Origin: Pelargonium cotyledonis
Lineage: Eukaryota > Streptophyta > Magnoliopsida > Geraniales > Geraniaceae
DNA length: 31,585 bases
Direction: 5' to 3'
NCBI GenBank assembly: GCA_036897625.1
Contig: JAYMTA010000315.1
Span: 1 to 31,585, forward strand
Shown here: piece by piece, positions 31,171-31,585 of the stretch
Position numbering within the stretch: the first letter of the stretch is position 1
Layout of the letters: each line of letters starts with the position of its first letter
The notes under the pieces: generated by a model
What the model saw: the letters and a program-made list of their open reading frames with translations, nothing else
Told to the model about the DNA's origin: nothing
Database searches by the model: none
Translations under genes and position numbers: made by a program

Positions 31171-31585
31171 GGAAAAATTGCGTATATGCACTTTTGCACG
31201 CAACTATTCTAAAATATGATTTGATATTTTTATTTGTCTTAAAATATGCCACAAAATTTTTCGTTCAATATTTTCGTTAAATTTAACGAAATATTTTAAA
31301 AAATTCAATATGTGCCTAGCACATGACTAAATATTTTTTGAAATACTAAAATTTCTCTTCAATCTATTACTCTTTTTTCATCAAGAACATGATCATCATT
31401 TTCGTCGGAAAATTTAAAGTTTTACTGAAAATTTCAAATAATCGCCAAAATGTGATTTTTTCGCCGAAAAATTCAAATGACTTGTCGGAATTTGAGTTTT
31501 AGTTGTGTTTCTATCTAATTATACACATACAAATCAATAATAAATTTCAAATCTCAATTTCAAGTTTCATATTCTAAAGCCAACA
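31171..31585. mobile_element. Probable end of a transposon (MULE-like) running off the window
   Basis: From GGAAAAATTGCGTATATGCA onward the sequence looks like the terminal arm of a plant MULE, with TTAAAATATGCCAC and a 20-bp palindrome TTTCGTTAAATTTAACGAAA (31272-31291). The inner part (31400-31500) has TCGCCGAAAAATTCAAATG-type words similar in style to the MULE interior at 10800-10930. The other end is not in the window, so this is tentative. Confidence 0.35.

Noticed and set aside
1-31585. CRISPR arrays, operons or prokaryotic defence genes
   Set aside because: All genes are intron-bearing plant nuclear genes or transposons; no spaced identical repeats of CRISPR type are present.

Overview
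This is nuclear DNA of a flowering plant, most likely a eudicot. The genes have many short AT-rich introns, and their products are plant-specific families (Di19 zinc-finger protein, SYP4-type syntaxin, plant importin-alpha, F-box/FBA protein). The intergenic DNA is full of plant transposon relics. The species cannot be named from the sequence alone.

Layout from left to right. 24-1749 (+): small J-domain co-chaperone, five coding exons. 1750-9842: gene-poor accessory region with two copies of a 1.5 kb direct repeat (about 2265-3795 and 6185-7635), an F-box gene between them whose C-terminal third has drifted out of frame (4388-5296, remains to about 4036), and the 5' half of a decayed Ty1/copia retrotransposon on the minus strand (about 7636-9549). 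9843-11165: non-autonomous Mutator-like element with long inverted repeats and a 9-bp target duplication, ending about 200 bp upstream of the next start codon. 11370-15089 (+): importin-alpha, ten coding exons, 530 aa. 16421-16493 (-): tRNA-Thr(AGT). 17194-21446 (-): SYP41/42/43-type Qa-SNARE, eight coding exons, 324 aa, with a small MITE in its last intron. 21447-23238: divergent intergenic region with tandem tRNA-like SINE units. 23239-26854 (+): Di19-type zinc-finger protein, five coding exons, 220 aa, with an excellent U12-type AT-AC intron and a hAT-like MITE in another intron. 27780-30606 (-): large RING plus PHD finger protein, three coding exons, 784 aa. 30607-31585: its leader and upstream DNA, with the probable end of another transposon.

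The genes are independent housekeeping or regulatory loci, not a pathway: protein folding, nuclear import, trans-Golgi membrane fusion, stress-responsive transcription and probable chromatin/ubiquitin regulation. The right half (importin-alpha, SYP4, Di19, RING/PHD) resembles an old conserved gene neighbourhood. From memory, Arabidopsis has SYP4 genes next to Di19 genes at several duplicated loci.

I found no undescribed multi-gene system. The most notable items are the AT-AC intron, the promoter-proximal MULE with a GC-rich core, the paired 1.5 kb repeats of unknown identity, the decaying F-box gene, and the transposons with readable target-site duplications. Exon boundaries were worked out by hand from splice-site, frame and family considerations.
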